From Cognatilysobacter terrigena (lineage in GTDB: Bacteria; Pseudomonadota; Gammaproteobacteria; Xanthomonadales; Xanthomonadaceae), in assembly GCF_004361065.1 (NCBI RefSeq), contig NZ_SELT01000018.1, positions 1 to 64,000 on the forward strand: DNA of 64,000 bases. Reading direction: 5' to 3'. Below the pieces are notes generated by a model. The model did no database searches, was not told the origin of the DNA, and saw nothing but the letters and a program-made list of their open reading frames with translations. A program made the translations under genes and the position numbers. The stretch's first letter is position 1. The number at the start of each line of letters is the position of its first letter. Positions 40,204-49,531 of the stretch are shown here, piece by piece.

Positions 40204-42573
40204 ATGTCGAAGAAACTGCTCGTCCGCCGCGCTGCCGTGCTCGGTGCCGGTGTCATGGGAGCGCAGATCGCCGCGCACCTGACCAACGCTGGCGTCGATA
40301 CCGTGCTGTTCGATCTTCCTGCGAAGGAAGGCGATCCGAACGGCGTGGTGACCAAGGCGATCGCGAACCTCGCAAAACTCAGCCCTGCCCCGCTGGCCGA
40401 CAAGTCGCTGGCCGAACGCATCACGCCGGCGAACTACGAGACCGGGCTTGAGCTGCTGCGCGGCTGCGACCTGGTGATCGAAGCGATCGCCGAACGCATG
40501 GACTGGAAGCAGGATCTCTACAAGAAGATCGCGGCGTTCGTGCCGGTGCATGCGGTGCTGGCGAGCAACACGTCGGGCCTGGGCATCAACGCGCTCGCCG
40601 ACGTGCTGCCGGAAGAGCTGCGCCACCGCTTCCTCGGCGTGCACTTCTTCAACCCGCCGCGCTACATGCACCTCGCCGAGCTGATCCCGGCGAAGACCAC
40701 GGATCGCGAGGTGCTCGACGGCCTCGAGACCTTCCTCACGACCACGCTCGGCAAGGGCGTCGTCATCGCGAAGGACACGCCGAACTTCATCGGCAACCGC
40801 ATCGGCGTGTTCTCGATGCTGGCCGCGATGCACCACACCGAGCGCCTCGGCCTCGGCTTCGACACGGTCGATTCGCTGACCGGCCCGGCGATCGGCCGCC
40901 CGAAGTCGGCGACGTACCGCACCGCGGACGTCGTGGGTCTCGACACCATGGCGCACGTCATCAAGACGATGGCGGACACGCTGCCGGACGATCCATGGCA
41001 TCAGCACTTCAAGGCGCCGGCGTGGCTCACCGGCCTCGTCGAGAAGGGCGCGCTCGGCCAGAAGACCGGCGCAGGCTTCTACACGAAGCGTGGCAAGGAC
41101 ATCCTCGTGCTGGACGTCGCGGCGCGTGATTACCGCCCGACCGCGGGCGATCTCGATCCGGACGTCGCTGCCATCCTCAAGGAGCGCGACCCGGCGAAGA
41201 AGTTCGCCGCCCTGCGCGCCAGCGAGAACCCGCAGGCGCAGTTCCTGTGGTCGGTATTCCGCGACACGTTCCACTACAGCGCTTACCACCTGCAGGACAT
41301 CGCCGACACCGCGCGCGACATCGATTTCGCGATGCGCTGGGGCTACGGCTGGTCGCAGGGCCCCTTCGAGACGTGGCAGGCGGCCGGCTGGCAGCAGGTG
41401 GCGCAGTGGATCGCCGAGGACGTCGCCGCGGGCAAGACGATGGCGAACGCGCCGTTGCCGGCATGGGTCGCCGCGCGTAACGGCGTGCACGAGGCAACGG
41501 GCAGCTTCAGCCCGGCGCAGAACGCGGCGGTCGCGCGCTCGTCGAATCCGGTCTACGTACGCCAGCGTTTCCCCGATCCGCTGCTCGGCGAGCAGTTCGC
41601 GCCCGGCAAGACGCTGTTCGAGAACGACGGCATCCGCCTGTGGGCCGATGACGACGACATCGCGGTCGTCAACTTCAAGACCAAGATGCACACGGTGTCG
41701 GACAAGGTGCTCGACGGTCTGCAGGAGGCCATCGGGATTGCCGAGCGCGACTTCGGCGGCCTGGTGATCTGGCAGCCGAAGGAGCCCTTCTCCGCCGGTG
41801 CCGACCTCGCCGGTGCGCTCGGCCTGCTGCAGGCCGGCAACGTCGCCGGCTTCGAGGCGATGGTCGAGAACTTCCAGCGCACCAGCCAGCGCATCAAGTA
41901 TTCGCTGGTACCGGTCGTCGCGGCCGTGCGCGGCCTCGCGCTCGGCGGCGGTTGCGAGTTCCAGATGCATGCCGCGCGCACCGTGTTCGCGCTCGAGAGC
42001 TACGTCGGCCTCGTCGAAGCGGGCGTGGGCCTTCTGCCGGCCGGCGGTGGCCTGAAGGAGTTCGCCGTGCGCGCGTCGCAGGCCGCGGGCCCGGGCGGCG
42101 ACGTGTTCGCGCAGCTCGAGGCGCCGTTCGAAAGCGTCGCGATGGCCAAGGTGTCGACGTCCGCGTTCGAGGCGAAGTCGCTGAAACTCGCGCGGGAATC
42201 GGACGTCGTGACGTTCAACAGCCACGAGCTGCTGCACGTCGCCAAGGCGCAGGCGCGCGCGATGGCCGAAGCCGGCTACCGCCCGCCGCTGCCGGCGCGC
42301 AACGTCGTGGTCGCCGGCGATGTCGGCATCGCGTCGCTGCAGATGATGCTGATCAACATGCTCGAGGGCATGTTCATCTCGCCGCACGATTACGAGATCG
42401 CGACGCGCATCGCCACCGTCATGTGCGGCGGCGCGGTCGATCGCGGCTCGGTGGTCGACGAGGAATGGCTGCTCAAGCTCGAACGCCAGCACTTCGTCGA
42501 GCTCGCGCAGATGGAGAAGACGCAGCAGCGCATCGCGCACATGCTGCAGACCGGCAAGCCGCTGCGGAACTGA
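40204..42573 (+). CDS. FadN-type 3-hydroxyacyl-CoA dehydrogenase/enoyl-CoA hydratase
   Basis: A 789-residue bifunctional beta-oxidation enzyme. The NAD-binding dehydrogenase comes first (GAGVMGAQIA near 15-24, VHFFNPPRYMHLAELI, GNRIGVF). The crotonase domain is C-terminal (about 500-700, with FSAGADLAG and LALGGGCEFQMHA). This order is the reverse of E. coli FadB and matches the FadN type of Bacillus, which is about the same length. It lies 24 bases after psrA and 56 before the thiolase, so an acyl-sensing operon is likely. Confidence 0.93.
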   Translation: MSKKLLVRRAAVLGAGVMGAQIAAHLTNAGVDTVLFDLPAKEGDPNGVVTKAIANLAKLSPAPLADKSLAERITPANYETGLELLRGCDLVIEAIAERMDWKQDLYKKIAAFVPVHAVLASNTSGLGINALADVLPEELRHRFLGVHFFNPPRYMHLAELIPAKTTDREVLDGLETFLTTTLGKGVVIAKDTPNFIGNRIGVFSMLAAMHHTERLGLGFDTVDSLTGPAIGRPKSATYRTADVVGLDTMAHVIKTMADTLPDDPWHQHFKAPAWLTGLVEKGALGQKTGAGFYTKRGKDILVLDVAARDYRPTAGDLDPDVAAILKERDPAKKFAALRASENPQAQFLWSVFRDTFHYSAYHLQDIADTARDIDFAMRWGYGWSQGPFETWQAAGWQQVAQWIAEDVAAGKTMANAPLPAWVAARNGVHEATGSFSPAQNAAVARSSNPVYVRQRFPDPLLGEQFAPGKTLFENDGIRLWADDDDIAVVNFKTKMHTVSDKVLDGLQEAIGIAERDFGGLVIWQPKEPFSAGADLAGALGLLQAGNVAGFEAMVENFQRTSQRIKYSLVPVVAAVRGLALGGGCEFQMHAARTVFALESYVGLVEAGVGLLPAGGGLKEFAVRASQAAGPGGDVFAQLEAPFESVAMAKVSTSAFEAKSLKLARESDVVTFNSHELLHVAKAQARAMAEAGYRPPLPARNVVVAGDVGIASLQMMLINMLEGMFISPHDYEIATRIATVMCGGAVDRGSVVDEEWLLKLERQHFVELAQMEKTQQRIAHMLQTGKPLRN

Positions 42574-42629
42574 GGTTCGAAGGCCCGTCCTTCCGAATCC
42601 CCTTCGAACCTCGACACAGAGAACCGAAC

Positions 42630-43841
42630 ATGAGCAAGCAAGTCCAGGACGCCTACATCGTCGCCGCCACCCGCACGCCGGTGGGCAAGGCGCCGCGCGG
42701 CTTCTTCCGCAACACCCGCCCCGACGACATGCTCGCGCACGTGCTGCGCAGCGTGGTCGCGCAGGCGCCGGGCATCGACGTCAACCGGATCGACGACGCC
42801 ATCATCGGCTGCGCGATGCCGGAAGCCGAGCAAGGCATGAACGTGGCGCGTATCGGCGTGCTGCTGTCGGGCCTGCCGGACGTCGTCGCCGCGCAGACGA
42901 TCAATCGTTTCTGCTCGTCCGGTTTGCAGGCCGTTGCGCTCGCGGCTGACCAGGTGCGGCTCGGCAATGCCGACCTGATCCTCGCGGGCGGCACCGAATC
43001 GATGTCGATGGTGCCCATGATGGGCCACAAGATCGCGCTCAATCCGCGCGTCTTCAACAAGGACGAGGACCACATCGCGATCGCCTACGGCATGGGCATC
43101 ACCGCCGAGAACGTCGCGAAGGAATGGAACATCTCGCGCGAGGCGCAGGACGCGTTCGCGGTGGAATCGCATCGCAAGGCGCTTGCGGCGATCGCCGCGG
43201 GTGAGTTCAAGGACGAGATCTCGCCGTACGAAGTTGTCTCGCACGTCCCCGACCTGGCGGGCAATGCGATCCGGCTCAAGAAGCGCATCGTCGACACCGA
43301 CGAAGGCCCGCGCGCCGACACGTCGATGGAAGGCCTCGCCAAGCTCAGGCCAGTGTTCAAGAACGGCCAGTTCGGCGGTTCGGTGACGGCCGGCAACGCG
43401 TCGCAGATGAGCGACGGCGCGGCCGCGGTGCTGATCGCCTCCGAAGCGGCCATCAAGCAGTACGGCCTCACGCCCCTCGCCCGCTTCGTAAGCTTCTCGG
43501 TCGCCGGCGTGCCGCCCCACATCATGGGCATCGGCCCGAACGCGGCGATCCCGAAGGCGCTGAAGCAGGCCGGCCTGACGCGCGATCAGCTCGACTGGAT
43601 CGAGCTCAACGAAGCGTTCGCGGCGCAGGCGCTCGCGGTGATCAAGGACAGCGAACTCGATCCGTCGAAGGTCAATCCGCTCGGCGGCGCAATCGCGCTC
43701 GGCCATCCGCTCGGCGCGACCGGCGCGATCCGCACCGCGACCATCGTGCACGGCATGCGCCGTCGCCAGCAGAAGTACGGCATGGTGACGATGTGCATCG
43801 GCACCGGCATGGGCGCGGCGGGGATCCTGGAAGCGATCTGA
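42630..43841 (+). CDS. fadA: Acetyl-CoA acyltransferase (3-ketoacyl-CoA thiolase)
   Basis: A 403-residue thiolase for the last step of the beta-oxidation cycle. Cys95 (RFCSSGLQ) is the acyl-accepting cysteine. GHPLGATGA holds the catalytic His, and CIGTGMGAAG holds the second Cys. GAGA precedes the ATG. A strong terminator follows 41 bases after the stop, closing the psrA-fad operon. Confidence 0.95.
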   Translation: MSKQVQDAYIVAATRTPVGKAPRGFFRNTRPDDMLAHVLRSVVAQAPGIDVNRIDDAIIGCAMPEAEQGMNVARIGVLLSGLPDVVAAQTINRFCSSGLQAVALAADQVRLGNADLILAGGTESMSMVPMMGHKIALNPRVFNKDEDHIAIAYGMGITAENVAKEWNISREAQDAFAVESHRKALAAIAAGEFKDEISPYEVVSHVPDLAGNAIRLKKRIVDTDEGPRADTSMEGLAKLRPVFKNGQFGGSVTAGNASQMSDGAAAVLIASEAAIKQYGLTPLARFVSFSVAGVPPHIMGIGPNAAIPKALKQAGLTRDQLDWIELNEAFAAQALAVIKDSELDPSKVNPLGGAIALGHPLGATGAIRTATIVHGMRRRQQKYGMVTMCIGTGMGAAGILEAI

Positions 43842-43882
43842 CGCGCGATCCGGTCGCAGTCGATCGCGACGGTGCAAATGCA

Positions 43883-43912
43883 AAACGGGCGGCCTTCGGG
43901 TCGCCCGTTTTG
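43883..43912. terminator. Bidirectional terminator after the fad operon
   Basis: A 13-bp stem with one G-T wobble (43883-43895 with 43900-43912) and a TTCG loop, flanked by A4 and T4. It separates the thiolase gene from the convergent small secreted-protein gene. Confidence 0.88.
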
Positions 43913-43931
43913 CCTGGTGCGACGCGTGCAG

Positions 43932-44243
43932 TCAGGTCTTGCAGGCGACGAACTTGCCCTTCGCGTCGCGGCACGGCGCCTTCTTGGCCACGGCCGTTGT
44001 CGGGCATGCGACGAACTTGCCCTTAGCGTCGCGGCAGTGCGATGCCTTCGGTGCGCCACTTGTGGATTTCGCCGGCGCTGGACGCGGCGTCGCTGGCGTC
44101 GAGCTCTTTGCAGCGGCGTCAGCCTTGGCGGACGCAGTCGTCGTCGTGCTCGTGTGGGGTGTCGAGGTCGCAGGCGGAGCCGCGTTGGCGGACAGGCTGA
44201 TCGCGAGGACGGCTGCAGCGGCAATGGCGAACAAGCGGCGCAT
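43932..44243 (-). CDS. Small secreted protein with duplicated CRDAKGKFVAC motif
   Basis: A 103-residue protein starting MRRLFAIAAAAVLAISLSANA, a clear signal peptide (cleavage near 21). An Ala/Thr/Ser/Lys/Pro-rich linker follows. The C-terminus carries two exact copies of CRDAKGKFVAC (one in KASHC..., one in KKAPC...), each with two Cys ten residues apart. The paired Cys suggest a small disulfide-closed loop in each copy. I do not recognise a function. The protein could bind phosphate, metal or cell wall; none of this is shown. Confidence 0.65.
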   Translation of the reverse strand: MRRLFAIAAAAVLAISLSANAAPPATSTPHTSTTTTASAKADAAAKSSTPATPRPAPAKSTSGAPKASHCRDAKGKFVACPTTAVAKKAPCRDAKGKFVACKT

Positions 44244-44378
44244 GGCGGAAGCCCTGTGGGTGGCGGATTGCCACGCCTCGCACGTTGCCAATAGCGAGCC
44301 TACCGGCCGATGGCGACCGCATTAACGATTCGTCATGCAGCAACCGCGGCACGGGTCGCTGGCGTCACGCCAAGGCCT

Positions 44379-45668
44379 TTACCGGCGTTCGCGAAGCGAC
44401 TTCGCGGCGTCCTTGGCCTGCGCCCACCAGTAACTCATCTGCGCAGCGACGAAGCCGGCCGGCTTGAACGCCGGCGCGAGCCCGTATCGGCCGAGATGCT
44501 GCCATCGCGTGTCGCCTTCCGCGATGGCGGACGCCACCAGGTCGCCCGCAGCTGTGGTCGGCGCCACGCCATGCCCGCCAAATGCTTGCGCGACCCACAA
44601 GCCGGGCTCCGCCTGCAGCACATGCGGCATCTCGTGCGGCGCGTAACTCATCAGACCCGACCACGCGTAGTCGATCGCGATACCGCGCAGCTGTGGAAAC
44701 ACCCGCAGCGTGTCCGCGACGAGCAGTTTTTCGACCTCCGCAGGCGAACGATCAAGCACCGAGATGCGACCACCCCACAGTAGGCGCGTGTCGGGCAGCG
44801 GCCGGTAATAGTCGAACGCGAAGCGCGTGTCGTATACGGCGGCCGGCGTACGCAGCACGTCCTGCATGCGATCGCCGAGCGGTGCGGTGACCATCACGTA
44901 CGTCGCGATCGGCAGCACCGCCGCGTCGACGCGCTGATGCAGGCGTGCGAGGTAGCCGCCGCACGCGAGCACGACCGTGCGTGCCCGCACCTCGCCATCC
45001 GGCGTGCGCACGCGCCAGCCGTCACCGTGTCGATCCAGTCCGATCGCGGGCGTCGCCTCATGCAGACGACCGCCGCCGTCTTCGAGCACACCGGCCAATC
45101 CACGCGCATAACGCAGCGGGTGGAAATGGAACGCCGCAGCCTCGAACAGACCCTCCGCATAGCGTTCGCTGACGACGCGCTCGCGCATCGCCGCGCGATC
45201 CAGCCACGTCCACTCGGTGCCGTAATGTTCCGAAAGCAGGGCTTGGCGCGCGATCAGTCGCTGGCGATCCTCGAACCAGTTCGCCCAGATCACACCGCCG
45301 TCGACTACATCGCAGTCGATGCCGTAGTGATCGATGCGCGCGCGGATGCGTCGTACGGCATCGATCGTCCAACCATAGACCTCGCGCGCGACATCGGCGC
45401 CGAGGTCCGCCAGCAGGCGATCTTCGCCGCGCGAATAGCCACCGAACACGAAGCCGCCGTTCCGCCCGGATGCGCCGAATCCGATGTGTTTCGCTTCGAG
45501 AAGAACGACGTCGCCGCGTCCACGTTCGAGCAGTCCAAGCGCGGTATTGAGACCCGCGAATCCGCCGCCGACGACGCAGACGTCGCAGTCGATGGCACCC
45601 GCCAACGGCCGCGGCGCCGGCGGTGGGCCAGCGCTCGCGTTGTAGTAGTCACCCTGGAATCGCGGCAT
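44379..45668 (-). CDS. FAD-dependent amine oxidoreductase (DAO family, PuuB-like)
   Basis: A 429-residue flavoenzyme of the D-amino-acid oxidase family. The dinucleotide fold is at 31-39 (CVVGGGFAG), with LEAKHIGFGASGRNGGFVFGGYS next, a region typical of gamma-glutamylputrescine oxidase PuuB and related enzymes. The C-terminal FGGHGVAPTTAAGDLVA completes the FAD site. The substrate cannot be read from sequence; putrescine derivatives, glycine or sarcosine-type amines are candidates. It stands alone, convergent with nothing and upstream of the small secreted gene. Confidence 0.85.
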   Translation of the reverse strand: MPRFQGDYYNASAGPPPAPRPLAGAIDCDVCVVGGGFAGLNTALGLLERGRGDVVLLEAKHIGFGASGRNGGFVFGGYSRGEDRLLADLGADVAREVYGWTIDAVRRIRARIDHYGIDCDVVDGGVIWANWFEDRQRLIARQALLSEHYGTEWTWLDRAAMRERVVSERYAEGLFEAAAFHFHPLRYARGLAGVLEDGGGRLHEATPAIGLDRHGDGWRVRTPDGEVRARTVVLACGGYLARLHQRVDAAVLPIATYVMVTAPLGDRMQDVLRTPAAVYDTRFAFDYYRPLPDTRLLWGGRISVLDRSPAEVEKLLVADTLRVFPQLRGIAIDYAWSGLMSYAPHEMPHVLQAEPGLWVAQAFGGHGVAPTTAAGDLVASAIAEGDTRWQHLGRYGLAPAFKPAGFVAAQMSYWWAQAKDAAKSLRERR

Positions 45669-45706
45669 CGCGCCAGCGTGGCGCGCACCGCCCGGCCTGT
45701 CCAGCC

Positions 45707-46618
45707 TCAGGCGATCTCGACGACGCCGAGTTCGACGAGCGCGTTGCGCATCATGTCCGCCGCGGCGTCGCTCAGCTTCTCGTGATCGAGCGCATAGCGG
45801 ATCGTCGCCTCGATGAGCCCGATGTGCGTGCCGCAGTCGAAACGCGTGCCGCGGAAGCGGTAGGCGTCGACGAACTCCTCAGTCAACAGCCGTCCGATTG
45901 CATCAGTGAGCTGGATCTCGCCGCCGGCGCCAGGCGTGGTGGTCTCCAGCAACGAGAAGATCCGAGGCGACAGCACATAGCGGCCAACGACCGCGAGGGA
46001 GCTCGGCGCATCTTCGGGCTTGGGCTTTTCGACGATGCGCGTGATGCGGCCCTGTCGATTCTGGAAGTCGGTGGTCGCCACGATGCCGTAGCTCGCCGTC
46101 TTCTCCGGCGCGACGTCCTGCACCGCGATCACGCTGCAACCACTCTGCTCCGAGGCATCGGCCATCTGCTTCAGCGCGCCCGGGCCGCGGTTCCAGATGA
46201 GGTCGTCCGGCAGCAGCACGGCGAACGGCTCGTCGCCGATCACTTCCTTGGCGCACAGCACGGCATGGCCGAGGCCGAGCGCTTCGGCCTGCGTGACGAA
46301 CACCGTCTTGACGCCCGGCGGCAACACGTGGCGCACGAGTTCGAGCTGCTCGTACTTGCCCGCGGCCTCGAGCTTCTGCTCGAGTTCGTAGGCCTTGTCG
46401 AAGTAGTCGGCGACCGCGTGCTTGTAGCGGTTGGTAATGAACACCAGCGTGTCGCAACCCGCTTCGATCGCTTCATCCACCGCGTATTGGATCAACGGCT
46501 TGTCGATAACCGGAAGCATTTCCTTCGGCACCGTCTTGGTGGCCGGAAGGAAACGCGTGCCGAGTCCGGCGACAGGAAAGACAGCCTTGCGAATGCGACG
46601 CGGGGGAGTCGGGGTCAT
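45707..46618 (-). CDS. galU: UTP-glucose-1-phosphate uridylyltransferase
   Basis: A 303-residue nucleotidyltransferase producing UDP-glucose. The N-terminal VAGLGTRFLPATKTVPKEML is the family signature (about 16-35) and LIWNRGPGALKQM follows later. UDP-glucose feeds LPS, capsule and glucan synthesis, consistent with the envelope-sugar genes upstream. It lies 29 bases after the epimerase/dehydratase gene on the same strand. Confidence 0.95.
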   Translation of the reverse strand: MTPTPPRRIRKAVFPVAGLGTRFLPATKTVPKEMLPVIDKPLIQYAVDEAIEAGCDTLVFITNRYKHAVADYFDKAYELEQKLEAAGKYEQLELVRHVLPPGVKTVFVTQAEALGLGHAVLCAKEVIGDEPFAVLLPDDLIWNRGPGALKQMADASEQSGCSVIAVQDVAPEKTASYGIVATTDFQNRQGRITRIVEKPKPEDAPSSLAVVGRYVLSPRIFSLLETTTPGAGGEIQLTDAIGRLLTEEFVDAYRFRGTRFDCGTHIGLIEATIRYALDHEKLSDAAADMMRNALVELGVVEIA

Positions 46619-46647
46619 CGATGATTTTTTTGAGGGGCCGGAATCGC

Positions 46648-48555
46648 TCAGATTTTGCGCGACTGCCGTGCAGGAAATGCGACGACCGTCGCGGTCGATG
46701 CGCTATTGGTCGACGCCGTCAGCGGCTCGAATTCGGGCACCGCATCGCGCAGCAGGCGCGCAAGTGCATCGATGTCATAGCGCGTGCACGCGTCGCGGAA
46801 ACGCGCCACGGCATCCACGACATGCGTCGACACGACGGTGCGCGGCTCGGCCTGGAGGATCTTCGGATGCTGCGTCGGGCGATAGCGTTCGTCGGCGTGG
46901 AACAGCGTCTCGTGCAGCTTCTCGCCGGGACGCAGGCCGGTGTACACGATCGCGACGTCGCGGCCGGGCTGCTTGCCGGCAAGGCGGATCATCTGCTCCG
47001 CGAGCAGACGGATCGGTACCGGCTCGCCCATGTCGAGCGTATAGACGGCTTCGTGCGTGCCGATCGCCGACGCCTGCAGGATGAGCTGGCAGGCTTCCGG
47101 AATGGTCATGAAGAAGCGCGTCACCTCGGGATCGGTGACGGTGACGGGACCACCCGCGCGGATCTGCTCGCGGAACAGCGGAACGACGCTGCCCGCCGAG
47201 TCCAGCACGTTGCCGAAGCGCACAGTGACAAAGCGCGTCGGACAATCCGCCAGCGCTTGGCAGACCATTTCCGCCATGCGCTTGGTGGCACCGAGCACGT
47301 TGACCGGGTCGACCGCCTTGTCCGTCGAAATCAGGACGAAGGTGCCGACCGACGCGTCGCGACAGGCCTGTGCGACGGCATGCGTCGCCAGGATATTGTT
47401 GCGCACCGCTTCGCGCAGCTGCGCTTCGAGCACCGGTACGTGCTTGTACGCGGCGGCGTGGAAGACGGCTTCCGGCTGCGCCAGGCCGATCGCATAGCCG
47501 ATGGCTGCAGTGTCGCCGCAGTCGCCGAGCACCGGGATGATCTCGATGTCGGGGAAATCTCGGCGTAGCGCACTCTCCGTCGTCATCAGCGCCAGCTCGT
47601 CCATCTCGACGAGCGCGATGCGTCGCGCACCATGGCGCGCGCACTGACGACAGAGTTCGGCACCGATGGAGCCACCCGCGCCGGTCACCAGAACCGACCG
47701 ACCACCCAACCAGCCTCGAATCGCCTTCCAGTCCGGCAGCACGGGCTTGCGACCGAGCAGGTCTTCGATCGCGACTTCCTTGAGCTCGCCCGGCATCGAG
47801 CGACCTTCGAGCACGTCCTGCAGGCGCGGCACGGATCGGAATGGGAGTCCACTGCGCTCGCAGATCGTGACGATGCGCTGCAGTGAGGTCGCGTCCGCCG
47901 AGGGGATCGCGATGACCACGAGTTGTGCGGCCGTCTCGCGCGCGATGGCCGGAAGCTGGTCGATCGCACCCAGTACGGGGACGCCATGCATCTTCGAGCC
48001 GCGAAGGCGCGGCGCGTCGTCGAGGAACCCGACCGGTTGATAAGTACCGAACCGGCGCAGGTCGCGCACCAGCGCTTCGGCAGCCTGCCCGGCGCCGAGG
48101 ATGAGCACGCGGGTGGACGAGGTGCGGCGACCTTCGTACTGGGCGTCCTTCCAGGCGCGGTAGATCAGGCGCGGCGCGCCGAGCATTGCCGCCAGCACGA
48201 TCGGGTAAAGGACGAGCACGCCGCGCGGCACGGCGTCCATGCGGTTGTAGAGGAACAACGCGGCGACCACGCCGATGATGCCGATGACCGACGCTTTGAG
48301 GATGTTCCAGAGGTCCGGAACGCTGGCGAAGCGCCACAAGCCGCGATAGAGACCGACGTGCCAGAACGCGACGCCCTGCACCGTCAAGACGAGCGCGGTC
48401 TCGAGCGACCACAGCGGAAGGTCCGGTGCGCTGGGCTCGACCGCGTAGCGCATCCAATGCAGTCCGTACCAGACCGCCCAGACGACAGCGAGGTCGTGGA
48501 CGGCGACTGCGATGCGCGGCAGGCGGGCCTGCCAGAGTGACTGCGTTCCGGGCAT
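46648..48555 (-). CDS. Membrane nucleotide-sugar epimerase/4,6-dehydratase (WbpM/CapD type)
   Basis: A 635-residue protein with four membrane helices (about 15-130), a CoA-binding-like Rossmann domain (about 147-250) and a C-terminal extended SDR domain (TGAGGSIG at 291-298, LISTDKA and NVLGATKRMAE further on). WbpM, PglF and CapD enzymes of this build make UDP-4-keto-6-deoxy sugars for O-antigen or glycan synthesis. AAGGA precedes ATG 48555, which is better than the in-frame upstream start. It lies 13 bases after the glycosyltransferase gene. Confidence 0.9.
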   Translation of the reverse strand: MPGTQSLWQARLPRIAVAVHDLAVVWAVWYGLHWMRYAVEPSAPDLPLWSLETALVLTVQGVAFWHVGLYRGLWRFASVPDLWNILKASVIGIIGVVAALFLYNRMDAVPRGVLVLYPIVLAAMLGAPRLIYRAWKDAQYEGRRTSSTRVLILGAGQAAEALVRDLRRFGTYQPVGFLDDAPRLRGSKMHGVPVLGAIDQLPAIARETAAQLVVIAIPSADATSLQRIVTICERSGLPFRSVPRLQDVLEGRSMPGELKEVAIEDLLGRKPVLPDWKAIRGWLGGRSVLVTGAGGSIGAELCRQCARHGARRIALVEMDELALMTTESALRRDFPDIEIIPVLGDCGDTAAIGYAIGLAQPEAVFHAAAYKHVPVLEAQLREAVRNNILATHAVAQACRDASVGTFVLISTDKAVDPVNVLGATKRMAEMVCQALADCPTRFVTVRFGNVLDSAGSVVPLFREQIRAGGPVTVTDPEVTRFFMTIPEACQLILQASAIGTHEAVYTLDMGEPVPIRLLAEQMIRLAGKQPGRDVAIVYTGLRPGEKLHETLFHADERYRPTQHPKILQAEPRTVVSTHVVDAVARFRDACTRYDIDALARLLRDAVPEFEPLTASTNSASTATVVAFPARQSRKI

Positions 48556-48568
48556 CGATCCTTCTCGG

Positions 48569-49531
48569 TTAATCCTTGGCGGCCGCATGCGGGCCGCGCT
48601 GGGCGATCAGCCAGAGCACGGCCGCGCCCGTATACCACACGCCCAGCGACGCCATGGTAACGCCCGGCCGGTCGGACGGCATCGAAATCGCAATAACCGA
48701 TGCGACGACGGCCGCTGCGATGTAGCCACTCGTTACGCGAACGTGGCCATAGCGACGCGCCAGAGCCTGATACAGATGCTGCGTGTGTGCTTCCCACCAG
48801 CGCTCTCGACGGACCATCCGACGAAGCAAGGTCATGCCGGCGTCGACGAGGAACGGAGAAAGCGGGAACAGCAAGCGCAAGCCGTCGGACGGCGCACGCG
48901 CCGCGGCCCGCGCCGCGAGCATCGCCATGACGAACCCGAGCGCGCCGCTTCCTACGTCCCCCATGAAAATGCGCGCACGAGGGAAGTTGAACGGCAGGAA
49001 GCCGATGCATGCCGCGGCGACGGCCAGCGCCAGTGGCGCATCGCCTAGTGCCGCCGCCGCAACCGCAACGATCGCCGCCTGCGACGCCGCGATCCCGTCG
49101 ATGCCGTCCATGAAGTTCCAGACGTTGATCAGCACGACCGCCATGGCGATCACCGCCAGGAACAGCATCGGCTGCGTCGACGGCTCGAACGTCACGAACG
49201 CGAGCAGTACTCCGGCGCCGACGTGCACGATGAGCCGCAACGAGGCCGACAGCGGTCGGTGGTCATCCCAGGCGCCGATCGCGGCCACTGCGAGGAACCC
49301 AGCGAGCGAGAGCACCACGGATGCGAATTCGCTACGCTCCGCGGTCATCAAGATCGCGATGGCGATTGCCACCCCGGGCCCGGCGCCACCACCACGGGGC
49401 GTCGCAATGGAATGACTGCGTCGCGCACCCGGCTCGTCGACCAGGCGCCGCCGCAATGCATAAGCACGCGCCACCGCTGTGCCGGCAGCCGAGACGACCA
49501 GCACCGTCAATGTCAGCAGGAGCGGGCTCAC
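48569..49531 (-). CDS. Glycosyl-1-phosphate transferase family 4 (WecA/WbpL-like)
   Basis: A 320-residue membrane enzyme with about ten helices. Family motifs are present: HSIATPRGGG near the N-terminus, NVWNFMDGIDGIAA, and RIFMGDVGSGALGF. Such enzymes move a sugar-1-phosphate from a UDP-sugar onto undecaprenyl phosphate, starting O-antigen or common-antigen synthesis. The start is GTG 49531, which overlaps the lapB stop (GTGA). Longer in-frame starts would read into lapB. It forms a unit with the WbpM-like protein downstream. Confidence 0.88.
   Translation of the reverse strand: MSPLLLTLTVLVVSAAGTAVARAYALRRRLVDEPGARRSHSIATPRGGGAGPGVAIAIAILMTAERSEFASVVLSLAGFLAVAAIGAWDDHRPLSASLRLIVHVGAGVLLAFVTFEPSTQPMLFLAVIAMAVVLINVWNFMDGIDGIAASQAAIVAVAAAALGDAPLALAVAAACIGFLPFNFPRARIFMGDVGSGALGFVMAMLAARAAARAPSDGLRLLFPLSPFLVDAGMTLLRRMVRRERWWEAHTQHLYQALARRYGHVRVTSGYIAAAVVASVIAISMPSDRPGVTMASLGVWYTGAAVLWLIAQRGPHAAAKD

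Noticed and set aside
39913-42540. 875-codon minus-strand frame opposite the FadN-type gene
   Set aside because: Composition (His/Arg/Asp-rich, few hydrophobic runs) is that of an antisense shadow. The plus strand has clear dehydrogenase and hydratase motifs.
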